Shown here one piece after another: positions 52,943-60,596 of a DNA stretch of 64,000 nucleotides. Made by a program: the position numbers and the translations under genes. Location of the stretch: assembly GCF_026625605.1 (NCBI RefSeq), contig NZ_CP113054.1, forward strand, positions 1,984,001 through 2,048,000, given 5' to 3'. The stretch comes from Luteolibacter sp. SL250 (GTDB lineage: Bacteria > Verrucomicrobiota > Verrucomicrobiia > Verrucomicrobiales > Akkermansiaceae). Positions within the stretch are counted from its first letter, which is position 1; the number at the start of each line of letters is the position of its first letter. Below the pieces are notes generated by a model. That model worked only from the letters and a program-made list of their open reading frames with translations. It did no database searches and was not told where the DNA came from.

Positions 52943-53305
52943 CTATTCCATCCCGTTTCCAAATGCAATCTGTCCTTCATCCTCCGGATCAGGCGGTTGC
53001 TCGTCCCGGGAAAAGGACACCCGGAAGGTGGAAACCATCCGCATCAGCGGAGCGTGGGGTTCCTCCCGGTAGAGGGCCTTCATGTGGCGGAACGCGGCCT
53101 GGAGATCATCCTCCGAGGCGTAGTCCACGATGAGCTGGAAATCCGGCAGATCCGGGAAGCTGGCCTTGTTCGTCAGGCGCAGCACCCGGTAGGAAAGCGC
53201 GTGGTTGTCCCGGATCTGGGTGGCCATGAAGGCATGCACCTGTGAAAGCAGGGCGTCATCCGGGATGCCATCCCGCGCGCTGAAGTGGACGTGGTAGGAG
53301 GTCAT
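52943..53305 (-). CDS. 120-residue DUF6614-like protein
   Basis: Short soluble protein: MTSYHVHFSARDGIPDDALL, LSYRVLRLTNKASFPDLPDF, QLIVDYASEDDLQAAFRHM. The pattern resembles ferredoxin-like/Dabb-type small proteins named DUF6614; this assignment is from memory of the family and tentative. Its start overlaps the stop of sulfatase 3 by 4 bases (translational coupling). Confidence 0.75.
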   Translation of the reverse strand: MTSYHVHFSARDGIPDDALLSQVHAFMATQIRDNHALSYRVLRLTNKASFPDLPDFQLIVDYASEDDLQAAFRHMKALYREEPHAPLMRMVSTFRVSFSRDEQPPDPEDEGQIAFGNGME

Positions 53306-54744
53306 TTCCGCGGTGCCTGCCGGCGGGAGCGCTTCTCACCCAGTGCCGGGCCATGGTCCGGTGGCAGGCTGTCGTGCCAGGCGGTCACGGCGCGGGTCAT
53401 CTTCTCCACTACCTCCGGATGGCGTCCTGCGAGGTTAGTCGCCTCTCCGGCATCGGCGGGCAGGTGGTAGAGCTGGGGCGCGGAGCCATCGTAGTTGCAG
53501 AGCAGTTTCCACTCTCCATCACGCATCGCCAGATCGGGCAGGAGGTTCTCCTCCGCGGTTCCTTTCCGGTCCGGCGGCCTGCGCCAGAAGATCGGTTTCT
53601 TGCGGGAATCCGTTCCCGTGCCGATGAGGGTGGGGGACAGATTCTCGCCATCGAAGGTGGTGTCTATCGGGGCGGTGCCACCGGAGAGCGCCAGCAGGGA
53701 GACAGTCAGATCGAACGCGGCGAAGACGGACGTCCCGTTCGTCTGCCCCGCCTTGCCCGCGGGGATCAACCCAGGCCCCCAGACGATGAGCGGCGAGCGC
53801 ACGCCGCCTTCATAGAGCGTGCCTTTCGCGCCTCGCAGTGGTCCTGCGGTACCCGCGCCCGGCTCATGGCCGTTGTCGGAGCAGAACACGATCAGCGTAC
53901 GGTCCTTCAGCGCGGGTGTGTCCCGCACATGGTCGAAAAGTTTCCCGAGCTGCTCGTCCATCGTCTCCAGCACGCCCCGGTAGAGCTCGCGCTTGCTGCC
54001 GTCCCCACGGCGGTCGGCTGGCGGAAAGAAGGGGGAGTGCACATCGTCCGGCCAGAGGTTGATGAAGAACGGACGCCCGTCCGCCTCTGCCTTGTTCATG
54101 AACTGGATGGCGGCTCCGACGAAACCCTCCGTGAGGTGCGTGCGGTCATACCAGATGACGGGCCCACGGCCGAGCTTCTCCGAGTTCAGCGAGTGCGGGC
54201 GCGGCGGCTTGCCATCATGCGCGTCCGCCATGCCCAGCAGGCGCGGCCCCAGTCCCTCGAAGTTCGTCAGGGATTCGTCGAAACCATACTCCGTGATCAT
54301 CGGTGCCTCGCCCACATCCCGCTGGCCGCCCATGTGCCACTTGCCGAAATGGCCGGAAGTGTAGCCGGCGGATTTGAGTGAGCGGGCCAGAGATGGCGCG
54401 GCGGGATCCAGCCACTGGGCCATGCCGCGGCGTTCGTTTTCCGCGCGGTTGCTCAGATAGGAGGTGATCTTCCACCGCTGCGGATACTGCCCGGTGGTCA
54501 GCGCCGTGCGCGATGGAGAACAGATGGGGGAGTTCACATAGAACTGGGTGAAGCGGAGGCCTTCCGCCGCCAGCCGGTCGATGTTCGGCGTCTTCGTCCC
54601 CTTGTTGCCGAAGGCTCCGAGATCCCCCCAGCCCATGTCATCCACCAGGATGAAAATGATGTTGGGCTTCTCCACCGCGGACCTTGCGGAGAGGAACGGG
54701 ACCAGCAGCAGGCAGAGGGTGATGGAAAAGCGCGGGAGCTTCAT
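53302..54744 (-). CDS. exported sulfatase (S1 family)
   Basis: 480-residue sulfatase starting at ATG 54744, signal peptide (ITLCLLLVPFLSARSA). Asp pair in IIFILVDDMGWGDLG, canonical CSPSR motif (Cys75; NSPICSPSRTALTTGQYPQR), FGKWHMGGQRDVGEAP, INLWPDDVHSPFFPPADRRG, IVFCSDNGHEPGAGTAGPLR. All core residues are present. It lies 19 bp after the lipoprotein gene and overlaps the next gene by 4 bp, so it is embedded in a four-gene operon rather than with the other two sulfatases. Confidence 0.94.
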   Translation of the reverse strand: MKLPRFSITLCLLLVPFLSARSAVEKPNIIFILVDDMGWGDLGAFGNKGTKTPNIDRLAAEGLRFTQFYVNSPICSPSRTALTTGQYPQRWKITSYLSNRAENERRGMAQWLDPAAPSLARSLKSAGYTSGHFGKWHMGGQRDVGEAPMITEYGFDESLTNFEGLGPRLLGMADAHDGKPPRPHSLNSEKLGRGPVIWYDRTHLTEGFVGAAIQFMNKAEADGRPFFINLWPDDVHSPFFPPADRRGDGSKRELYRGVLETMDEQLGKLFDHVRDTPALKDRTLIVFCSDNGHEPGAGTAGPLRGAKGTLYEGGVRSPLIVWGPGLIPAGKAGQTNGTSVFAAFDLTVSLLALSGGTAPIDTTFDGENLSPTLIGTGTDSRKKPIFWRRPPDRKGTAEENLLPDLAMRDGEWKLLCNYDGSAPQLYHLPADAGEATNLAGRHPEVVEKMTRAVTAWHDSLPPDHGPALGEKRSRRQAPRK

Positions 54745-54763
54745 GACGGGTTTGGGTTGATCC

Positions 54764-57430
54764 CTAGCGCTTGTTTTTCGGCATCGGGAGCGAGGGGATG
54801 TCATCCGCCTTGATGGGCTTTCTGGTGAGGTCGATGCCGCCGGGTTCCTCGGGCACCGGCAGCGGCAGGACATCCTCCACCATCGGCACGGGATCGAGCG
54901 GCGCGAGCGGATCGATGTTTCTGCCGTCGGGCGGCGGCAGGTCGAGCATCAGGCCGTCTTCCGTGACGGGCATCGCCTTTGGTGGAGAAGCCAGTTGGTG
55001 GATGGAAATTTTCAGCTCCGGCGGCCAGCCATCGGCCTTCGGTGGATCCGGCTCCGACCATGATGGATCGATCGCGGCGAGCTGTTCGAAGTAAATGGCG
55101 GCGTCCTCGCTGTAGCCGCATTCGGACGCGGCGATGGCGAGCATCGCCAGCGCCTTCTCACGCTTCTCCTCGGGAAAGCCGGTGTGTTCTCCGGCGGTGA
55201 GGTAGAGGTGGGCGCGGTCCCAGCGGGCGGTCAGCAGGGAGATCCATCCGGCACGGTAGGCATAGTCCGCATCCTCCGGGAAACGGTGGAGGCCGGTGTT
55301 GAGGATCTCCATCGCCTGGTCGCCATTGCCATTTTCAAAGGCGAGGTAGGCGGCCTCCGCGTAGTCGGATGAACGTTGTTCCTCCAGCGGCTGATCCGTG
55401 ATGAGGGAGATCCACGTTTCATGCGCCTTCTGATATAGCTCCAGGGTCGTGCATGCGGTCGCCTCCGCCCGCAGGCCGGGCACCGGTGGTGCGCCCAGCT
55501 CCCGCGCGCGGACGGAAAGCTCCAGCGCCAGCGCGGCGGTGTCCTTGTCCGTGGCCATGTCCTGTGCCGCCTTCAGGCAGGCTTCCGCATGCCGCGACCG
55601 ACCGATGCTCCTGGCTGTATCCGGGTCCAGCAGGCGTCCGGCCAGTGCCTTCTTCCGCTCCACCGAGGCGTCCGCAGGCAGCTCGAAGGTGGCCAGTTGC
55701 TGGTCGATGAGGATGAAATGCTCCGCGAACCGTGGGGTGAAGTCCACCGTCTCCCAACCGTCCCAGTCTTCCGAGCGGCGCACGGTTCTGAGGTCGGGGA
55801 AGCCATCCCGCCAGAGGGAGATCGCGCCCGCCTTGTTGCCCTCCAGCCAGGCGATGCGGGAGGCGGCCAGCTTCCGCAGCAGCGGAGGCAAGGGTGTTTT
55901 CCCCTCCGCAAAGGCAGAGATCCATTCCGGATGTTCCGCCTCCAGGGCCAGCGATAGCGCGGCGGCCGCGGCGGGGTCCTTCGCGGGGATCTCCCGGACG
56001 GCGGCGATGATGGCGGCGGAGTCACCCGTCCGGAAGATGGCCTGGATCTTCTCCACCGATGACGGCTCCGCCGAAGATGCCTCCGGTCCCAGCGCGAGAA
56101 AGCCGCGGCGTGTCTCACTGGCACGGGAGATCCGGTCATGCAGGAGGAAGGCGGCATCCGGCTGGCCGGTGGAGCAGGGCGTGGACAGGATGCCCTCCAC
56201 CACCGCGGAGAAATCCAGGCCCGGCAGGGCAACCGCGCCCGCCCCGCCGATCGCGGCGCGGCGTTCCTTCTCCGCCAGCAGGGTGAAGCTCCGCCTTTCC
56301 TCGTCGAACTTCAGTCCCGTCAGTCCTTCCGCGAGCAACGTGAGGGGGGCGAGCATGGACGGTTTGAAATGAATGGGACCCGCATCCCGGCCGGTGGTCT
56401 TCGCAGCAGGCAACAGCCGGTGGACGGTGATGCCGCCCTTCGCGGTGGCCGCTACCGCACGGCCGTCCTCCAGGGTGAAGGCGGTGATGGCCGCGCCGTC
56501 GCGGATGGGGGCCATCTTCGTCCCGGGAAATTCCGCGACATTCCCGTTGAGGGTGAAACCGTCCCCGGATTCCCGCGGCAGCGAGACGGCCGGGGAGGAA
56601 GCGATTTCCTCCACCGGAGAGACCGGGATCTTCAGATGGGTGCCATCCGCGTGGAGGATGTCCAGGTGCTGGCGGTCCAGCCGGGCGGACAGCGGGATGA
56701 CTGTCTTCGGTTGCTCATGGGAACGGATGATTTCACCCGTCGCCGCATCCGCGATCTGCCAGGTCAGCGTTCCGCTGTTCGCCTGCGGGTAGGCGATGAG
56801 CAAGCCGTCCGGGGAAAAGGTGGTGACCGCCGCGACGGAACAGCTTTCGGGATACCTGCCCAGGTTCCGGATGGGCTGCAGGTTCTCCGCATCGCACAGC
56901 ACGGAGATGAAATCCCCCGGCGTGCCGCGCTGGACGATGATCTTGCTCCGGTCCGGGGAAAGGAAAAGCGCCTGCGTCTGCTCCGCGGGGCGGGGAAAGA
57001 GGACCGCCTCCACCGCCGGGGTGGCCAAGTTCCAGCGGGCGGTCGCGTTCCACGTGCCCGGTTGGTAGCCACCGGAAACACCGGCCCAGAGGGAGGTGCC
57101 GGACAGCACCAGCTTCTCCACCGGCAGGCCCGCATCCATCCGTGCCGCGGGGTAGTGCCAGCGCGTCTCCGCCAGCAGCACGCGGAGCGACTGCAGCGCC
57201 TCCGTGTGGCCGGGGTCCGCCTTCAGAGCGGAGACCAGCAGCAGGAGCGCCTCATCCCGCCGGTTCTTCTCGAGTGCCGTCCTCGCCGCATCCAGCCGTG
57301 CGCCGGAAAGCTGGGTCGCCAGCGGGTTCGGCGGAGCCTCCGCGATCTGGACCGGCTGCTTTTCGCAGGCGGTGACCGCCAGGCACGCGCACGCCACCAA
57401 CAGGAGCACGCTGCTCCTGCGGAAATCCAT
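54764..57430 (-). CDS. large lipoprotein with WD40/beta-propeller-like and TPR-like regions
   Basis: 888-residue exported lipoprotein: signal with lipobox LAVTACEKQ (Cys about residue 22) starting at ATG 57430. The N-terminal region has a TPR-like helix pair (RTALEKNRRDEALLLLVSAL, KADPGHTEALQSLRVLLAET). Residues about 90-400 look like beta-propeller blades (QALFLSPDRSKIIVQRG, VTTFSPDGLLIAYPQ). The C-terminal half has TPR-like repeats (AYLAFENGNGDQAMEILNTG, DADYAYRAGWISLLTARWDR, ECGYSEDAAIYFEQLAAIDP) and a Pro-rich tail. Probably a scaffold in the periplasm or outer membrane; upstream of sulfatase 3 in one operon. Confidence 0.8.
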   Translation of the reverse strand: MDFRRSSVLLLVACACLAVTACEKQPVQIAEAPPNPLATQLSGARLDAARTALEKNRRDEALLLLVSALKADPGHTEALQSLRVLLAETRWHYPAARMDAGLPVEKLVLSGTSLWAGVSGGYQPGTWNATARWNLATPAVEAVLFPRPAEQTQALFLSPDRSKIIVQRGTPGDFISVLCDAENLQPIRNLGRYPESCSVAAVTTFSPDGLLIAYPQANSGTLTWQIADAATGEIIRSHEQPKTVIPLSARLDRQHLDILHADGTHLKIPVSPVEEIASSPAVSLPRESGDGFTLNGNVAEFPGTKMAPIRDGAAITAFTLEDGRAVAATAKGGITVHRLLPAAKTTGRDAGPIHFKPSMLAPLTLLAEGLTGLKFDEERRSFTLLAEKERRAAIGGAGAVALPGLDFSAVVEGILSTPCSTGQPDAAFLLHDRISRASETRRGFLALGPEASSAEPSSVEKIQAIFRTGDSAAIIAAVREIPAKDPAAAAALSLALEAEHPEWISAFAEGKTPLPPLLRKLAASRIAWLEGNKAGAISLWRDGFPDLRTVRRSEDWDGWETVDFTPRFAEHFILIDQQLATFELPADASVERKKALAGRLLDPDTARSIGRSRHAEACLKAAQDMATDKDTAALALELSVRARELGAPPVPGLRAEATACTTLELYQKAHETWISLITDQPLEEQRSSDYAEAAYLAFENGNGDQAMEILNTGLHRFPEDADYAYRAGWISLLTARWDRAHLYLTAGEHTGFPEEKREKALAMLAIAASECGYSEDAAIYFEQLAAIDPSWSEPDPPKADGWPPELKISIHQLASPPKAMPVTEDGLMLDLPPPDGRNIDPLAPLDPVPMVEDVLPLPVPEEPGGIDLTRKPIKADDIPSLPMPKNKR

Positions 57431-57560
57431 GGCGATGGGCCATGGCCGAGCTGTTTCCGGATCCGGCATTCGGTTTCCCTATTTAAAGCCGCTGGGGTGG
57501 GTTTGTGTCTGGGGGAATCTGCGGTGGATGGGAAGCCAAATGGCTTTGCCCGGCCACACC

Positions 57561-57983
57561 TCACGGCTTCGGATGATAGTCCGCGTCCGGGAACAGCCTT
57601 TTCAGTGTGGCCATGGTCGCGGGAGGCAGGCCGGACGAGGGGTCTCCGTAAATGGCGACCTCATCGACCTTTCCGTTGGTTTCCCACACCTGCACGCTGA
57701 ACCTCCCGGCGGCATTCCGGAACTGGTGCTCCACCATCTGGAACGGAACTTCATGGAGATCCATCCCGGCGAGTCCCCGCAGCCGGTTTTCCATGGACGT
57801 CGTCCGGACCCGGGTGCCGTTGAACTCCCGTTGCTCCACCGGCTCGATCCCCGGCAATCCTGCGAGCACCGCGACGTTGGCCTTCGACTTCGAGTAGTTC
57901 CTCGATTTCCAGGCCGATGAAACGGCCACGATGGCGGTGAGCAAAACCACCAGAGCTGCCAGCAACCACCACGCGCGTTTCAT
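57561..57983 (-). CDS. small membrane-anchored protein, unknown
   Basis: 140-residue protein with one N-terminal membrane span (WWLLAALVVLLTAIVAVSSA) and a periplasmic-type domain (EVPFQMVEHQFRNAAGRFSV, QVWETNGKVDEVAIYGDP, TMATLKRLFPDADYH). No family is recognised. It lies 130 bp upstream of the lipoprotein gene in the same direction. Confidence 0.75.
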   Translation of the reverse strand: MKRAWWLLAALVVLLTAIVAVSSAWKSRNYSKSKANVAVLAGLPGIEPVEQREFNGTRVRTTSMENRLRGLAGMDLHEVPFQMVEHQFRNAAGRFSVQVWETNGKVDEVAIYGDPSSGLPPATMATLKRLFPDADYHPKP

Positions 57984-58043
57984 GCGGGGTGGATTGAAGG
58001 GACTTCCGGAGGCGGAGGGAAGCACGTTCCCGGGGAAGGAAAT

Positions 58044-58070
58044 GGCTGCGCCGTACCGGACGGCGCAGCC
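58044..58070 (-). terminator. hairpin terminator-like structure downstream of a PEP-CTERM gene
   Basis: GGCTGCGCCGT (58044-58054) and ACGGCGCAGCC (58060-58070) form a perfect 11-bp stem with a 5-nt loop, 21 bp past the stop of the PEP-CTERM gene (minus strand). On the transcribed strand it is followed by ATTTCCTTCC, so the T-tract is weak. Confidence 0.6.
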
Positions 58071-58091
58071 CTGCTCTTCCTTTTCAATTCC

Positions 58092-58853
58092 TCACTTCCG
58101 CCTGCGGACGAGGAAAACACTTGCCGCCAGGCCGCAGAGGGCCGCGGCGGATGGCTCGGGCACGACCGCGATGTTGTCGAAGGTCATGTAGTTGTCGCCG
58201 TAGGCTTCGGTCGGGGATTTGGTCCACACGAACTTGATGTCGCCCAGGCCGTTGGTCGCGCCGTTGTAACCGGCGATGGTTCCGTTGACGGAGTTCGTTC
58301 CCAGCGAGTTGCCGTAGGTGAAGACGAAGTCGGAATTGTTGAATGACACGCCGATGTCGTAGTCCGCCGGTCCGGGGCTGAAGGTGCGGCCGGTGTAGAA
58401 GACATTTCCCGTGCCGATGGAGTAGCCGACCTCCCAGCGGGCCTCACCGCCGACGGAGACGGCCGGGGCGAAGACGATGGTCACCAACGCCGCGCCGGAA
58501 CCGTCCGTGATGCCGATGCTGAAGGTGTCACGGCCGGGATCGCTGGCGGAGCTGCCGTAGAGGGCGATCTCCATGGAAACACCGGCGACGGAGCTGAAGA
58601 TGCTGGAGGCCATGGTCAGCGTGACGGGGGAGGCGTTGCCCGGCACGTAGGCGCCGCCGAAGGCCCCCGTGTTGTTTTCCGTCCAGGCGATGAGGTGGCT
58701 GGTGTTGTTCGCCTCGGAGGCGGTCCAGCCTGGCAGGGTGGTGAGGGGGGTCTCATAGGCCAACCCGTCGAAGGTGGTGATGGCGGCCTGTGCCGTGCCC
58801 AAGGGCAGGAGTCCGGCGGTGAGGAGCAGCAGTGGATGTGTCAGTCGTTTCAT
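58092..58853 (-). CDS. PEP-CTERM sorted secreted protein
   Basis: 253-residue exported protein. Signal peptide LLLLTAGLLPLGTAQAAI, a beta-rich body (ITTFDGLAYETPLTTLPGW, GNVFYTGRTFSPGPADYDIG), and the sorting tail VVPEPSAAALCGLAASVFLV then RRRK. The gene follows the helical-repeat gene by 37 bp and is probably co-transcribed with it. Confidence 0.9.
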   Translation of the reverse strand: MKRLTHPLLLLTAGLLPLGTAQAAITTFDGLAYETPLTTLPGWTASEANNTSHLIAWTENNTGAFGGAYVPGNASPVTLTMASSIFSSVAGVSMEIALYGSSASDPGRDTFSIGITDGSGAALVTIVFAPAVSVGGEARWEVGYSIGTGNVFYTGRTFSPGPADYDIGVSFNNSDFVFTYGNSLGTNSVNGTIAGYNGATNGLGDIKFVWTKSPTEAYGDNYMTFDNIAVVPEPSAAALCGLAASVFLVRRRK

Positions 58854-58890
58854 GGTGGGAGCGGAGTCGGTGTGGAGATGGTTGGGGGAT

Positions 58891-60480
58891 TCAGTTTCCG
58901 GCCACCGCGTCGATCATGTCGCGGAGGCGTTCGGTGGTTTTCTCGGGGAGGGTGGTGGAGGCCAGGAGCGCGCTGGCTTCCGGGGTGTTCTCGATGACCA
59001 TGGTGGCGAAGGCGGCCTTCAGGGCGCGGAACTGGGCGTTCTCGTTCGAGATGCCCCGGGCGATCTCCCATGCCTTCTGCGGGGAACTCTGGCTGATGGC
59101 GGTGGCGGTCGCGGCGCGCACGCCGTCCGTTACTTCCGCCGGGGGCAGTTGCTCCATGAAGGTGATCGCCGCATCGGCATCCCCGCGGATGGCCCAGTTG
59201 TTGATGACGGTCTCCAGTGCCAGCGAACGCTGGTAGGGATCCTTGATGCTGAGCGCACCTTCCGCGGCGGCGGGGCTGTCCGAGATGGACCAGGAGGAGT
59301 AGAGGGACGCGTAGAGGTCGTTGTTGTAGGGGAAATGTTCGTTCAGGTAGGCCAGAGCGGCGTAGGGATCCGTCCGTGCCCAGCCCTCCAGCACGCCGGA
59401 GAGGCTCTTGAGCTTCAGGTAGTCCGTCTCCAGGTTGGCGGCCCACTCCACGGCGCCTGCCGGGTCGGACTCGGCCAGCTTTTCGCCAAGCACCTTGCCC
59501 GCGTCCGCCATCAGCTCCACGTCCGCGCTGTAGGGCAGGCTGATGTTGCCGGCGGCGAGCATCTCCTTGTAGGTCTCCGAATCCTCCGCCATGTCGGCTT
59601 CGGTGAGGCCCTTCGAGGTCAGATCCGCGTTGCGTTCGCGGACGTAGTCTTCATTGATCCGGCGGGCATGCCCCTCCAGCGACTGGGAAGCCATCACCGG
59701 ATCCTGCTGCGCGGCGACCAGGAGCGCGCCGTTGAGCGCCAGCCCGCGCTCGATGGAGTTCGGCAGGTTCCCCGCCCAGGTGAGCGCGGCGTTCATGTCC
59801 TGCGACGCCCAGACGATGGCGACGGCGGCGACGGCCTGGCCCCGGCGCACGGGTGACTTCATGTCCGCGATGACGGAGAGGGCGCGGTTGACGTCCGTCT
59901 TCGCAAGCGTGCGGGCCACCGCCACCAGGGCGTTCTCCTTCGCGTCGTTGAGCAGCCAGAGGTTCGCCCATTTCAGCGCGCGCGCCGGGTCCGTGTTGGC
60001 GAGGTGGGAGATCAGGCGCTGGACGATGACGTAGATCTCATCGGACGCGGCGGTGGCTTCATCCAGCTTGGTGAGGGAGTTCTGCAGGGCCTCCGCCAGC
60101 AGCGCCAGCTTGCCATCCGCGCCGTGGACTTCCAGGGCGGACCAGTATTTCGTGAAACCCTGCGCGTCTTCTGCGAGCCAGCGGTCCACGATGCCCTCGA
60201 TGACCTGTTTGCGCAGTTCCGTGTCGGAGAGGTTCATGGCTTCCTCCATCAGTGTCCTGAGGTCTTTCGCGGAGGTGTCAGAGATGCGTTCGAGCCATTC
60301 GGAGATGTTGTAGTTCGCACCAGCGGTCCATTCGACCTTGCGGCGGTTGCTGCCGGAACCGGCGGACTCTCCGTCCGCTCCGGTGGAGGATTCACCCGCC
60401 CGGTGGATGAGGATGCCGGCGGTGATGGCCGTGACGACAGCCGCGGCGATGGAGATCTTTCTGAGGGTGGAGGTTTCCAT
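58891..60480 (-). CDS. membrane-anchored helical-repeat protein
   Basis: 529-residue protein with an N-terminal anchor (ISIAAAVVTAITAGILIH), then a low-complexity linker and about eight degenerate helical repeats with a shared D/S-x-x-x-A-x-x-[WFA] core: DPARALKWANLW, DVNRALSVIADM, DMNAALTWAGNL, DPAGAVEWAANL, DPYAALAYLNEH, DADAAITFMEQL and SPQKAWEIARGI. These look like TPR/Sel1-type scaffolding repeats; no enzyme motif is present. It is followed by a PEP-CTERM gene. Confidence 0.8.
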   Translation of the reverse strand: METSTLRKISIAAAVVTAITAGILIHRAGESSTGADGESAGSGSNRRKVEWTAGANYNISEWLERISDTSAKDLRTLMEEAMNLSDTELRKQVIEGIVDRWLAEDAQGFTKYWSALEVHGADGKLALLAEALQNSLTKLDEATAASDEIYVIVQRLISHLANTDPARALKWANLWLLNDAKENALVAVARTLAKTDVNRALSVIADMKSPVRRGQAVAAVAIVWASQDMNAALTWAGNLPNSIERGLALNGALLVAAQQDPVMASQSLEGHARRINEDYVRERNADLTSKGLTEADMAEDSETYKEMLAAGNISLPYSADVELMADAGKVLGEKLAESDPAGAVEWAANLETDYLKLKSLSGVLEGWARTDPYAALAYLNEHFPYNNDLYASLYSSWSISDSPAAAEGALSIKDPYQRSLALETVINNWAIRGDADAAITFMEQLPPAEVTDGVRAATATAISQSSPQKAWEIARGISNENAQFRALKAAFATMVIENTPEASALLASTTLPEKTTERLRDMIDAVAGN

Positions 60481-60596
60481 GTGGGGAAGGTCGGAAGAAG
60501 GAAAAGGAAGAGACGGGAAGAGAGGGAAATGGGGGCCGCGGAGCGCGTGCTGCGGGGAGGATCACTCCGCGGCCACCCTGTGGTTCGCGGGATGGA

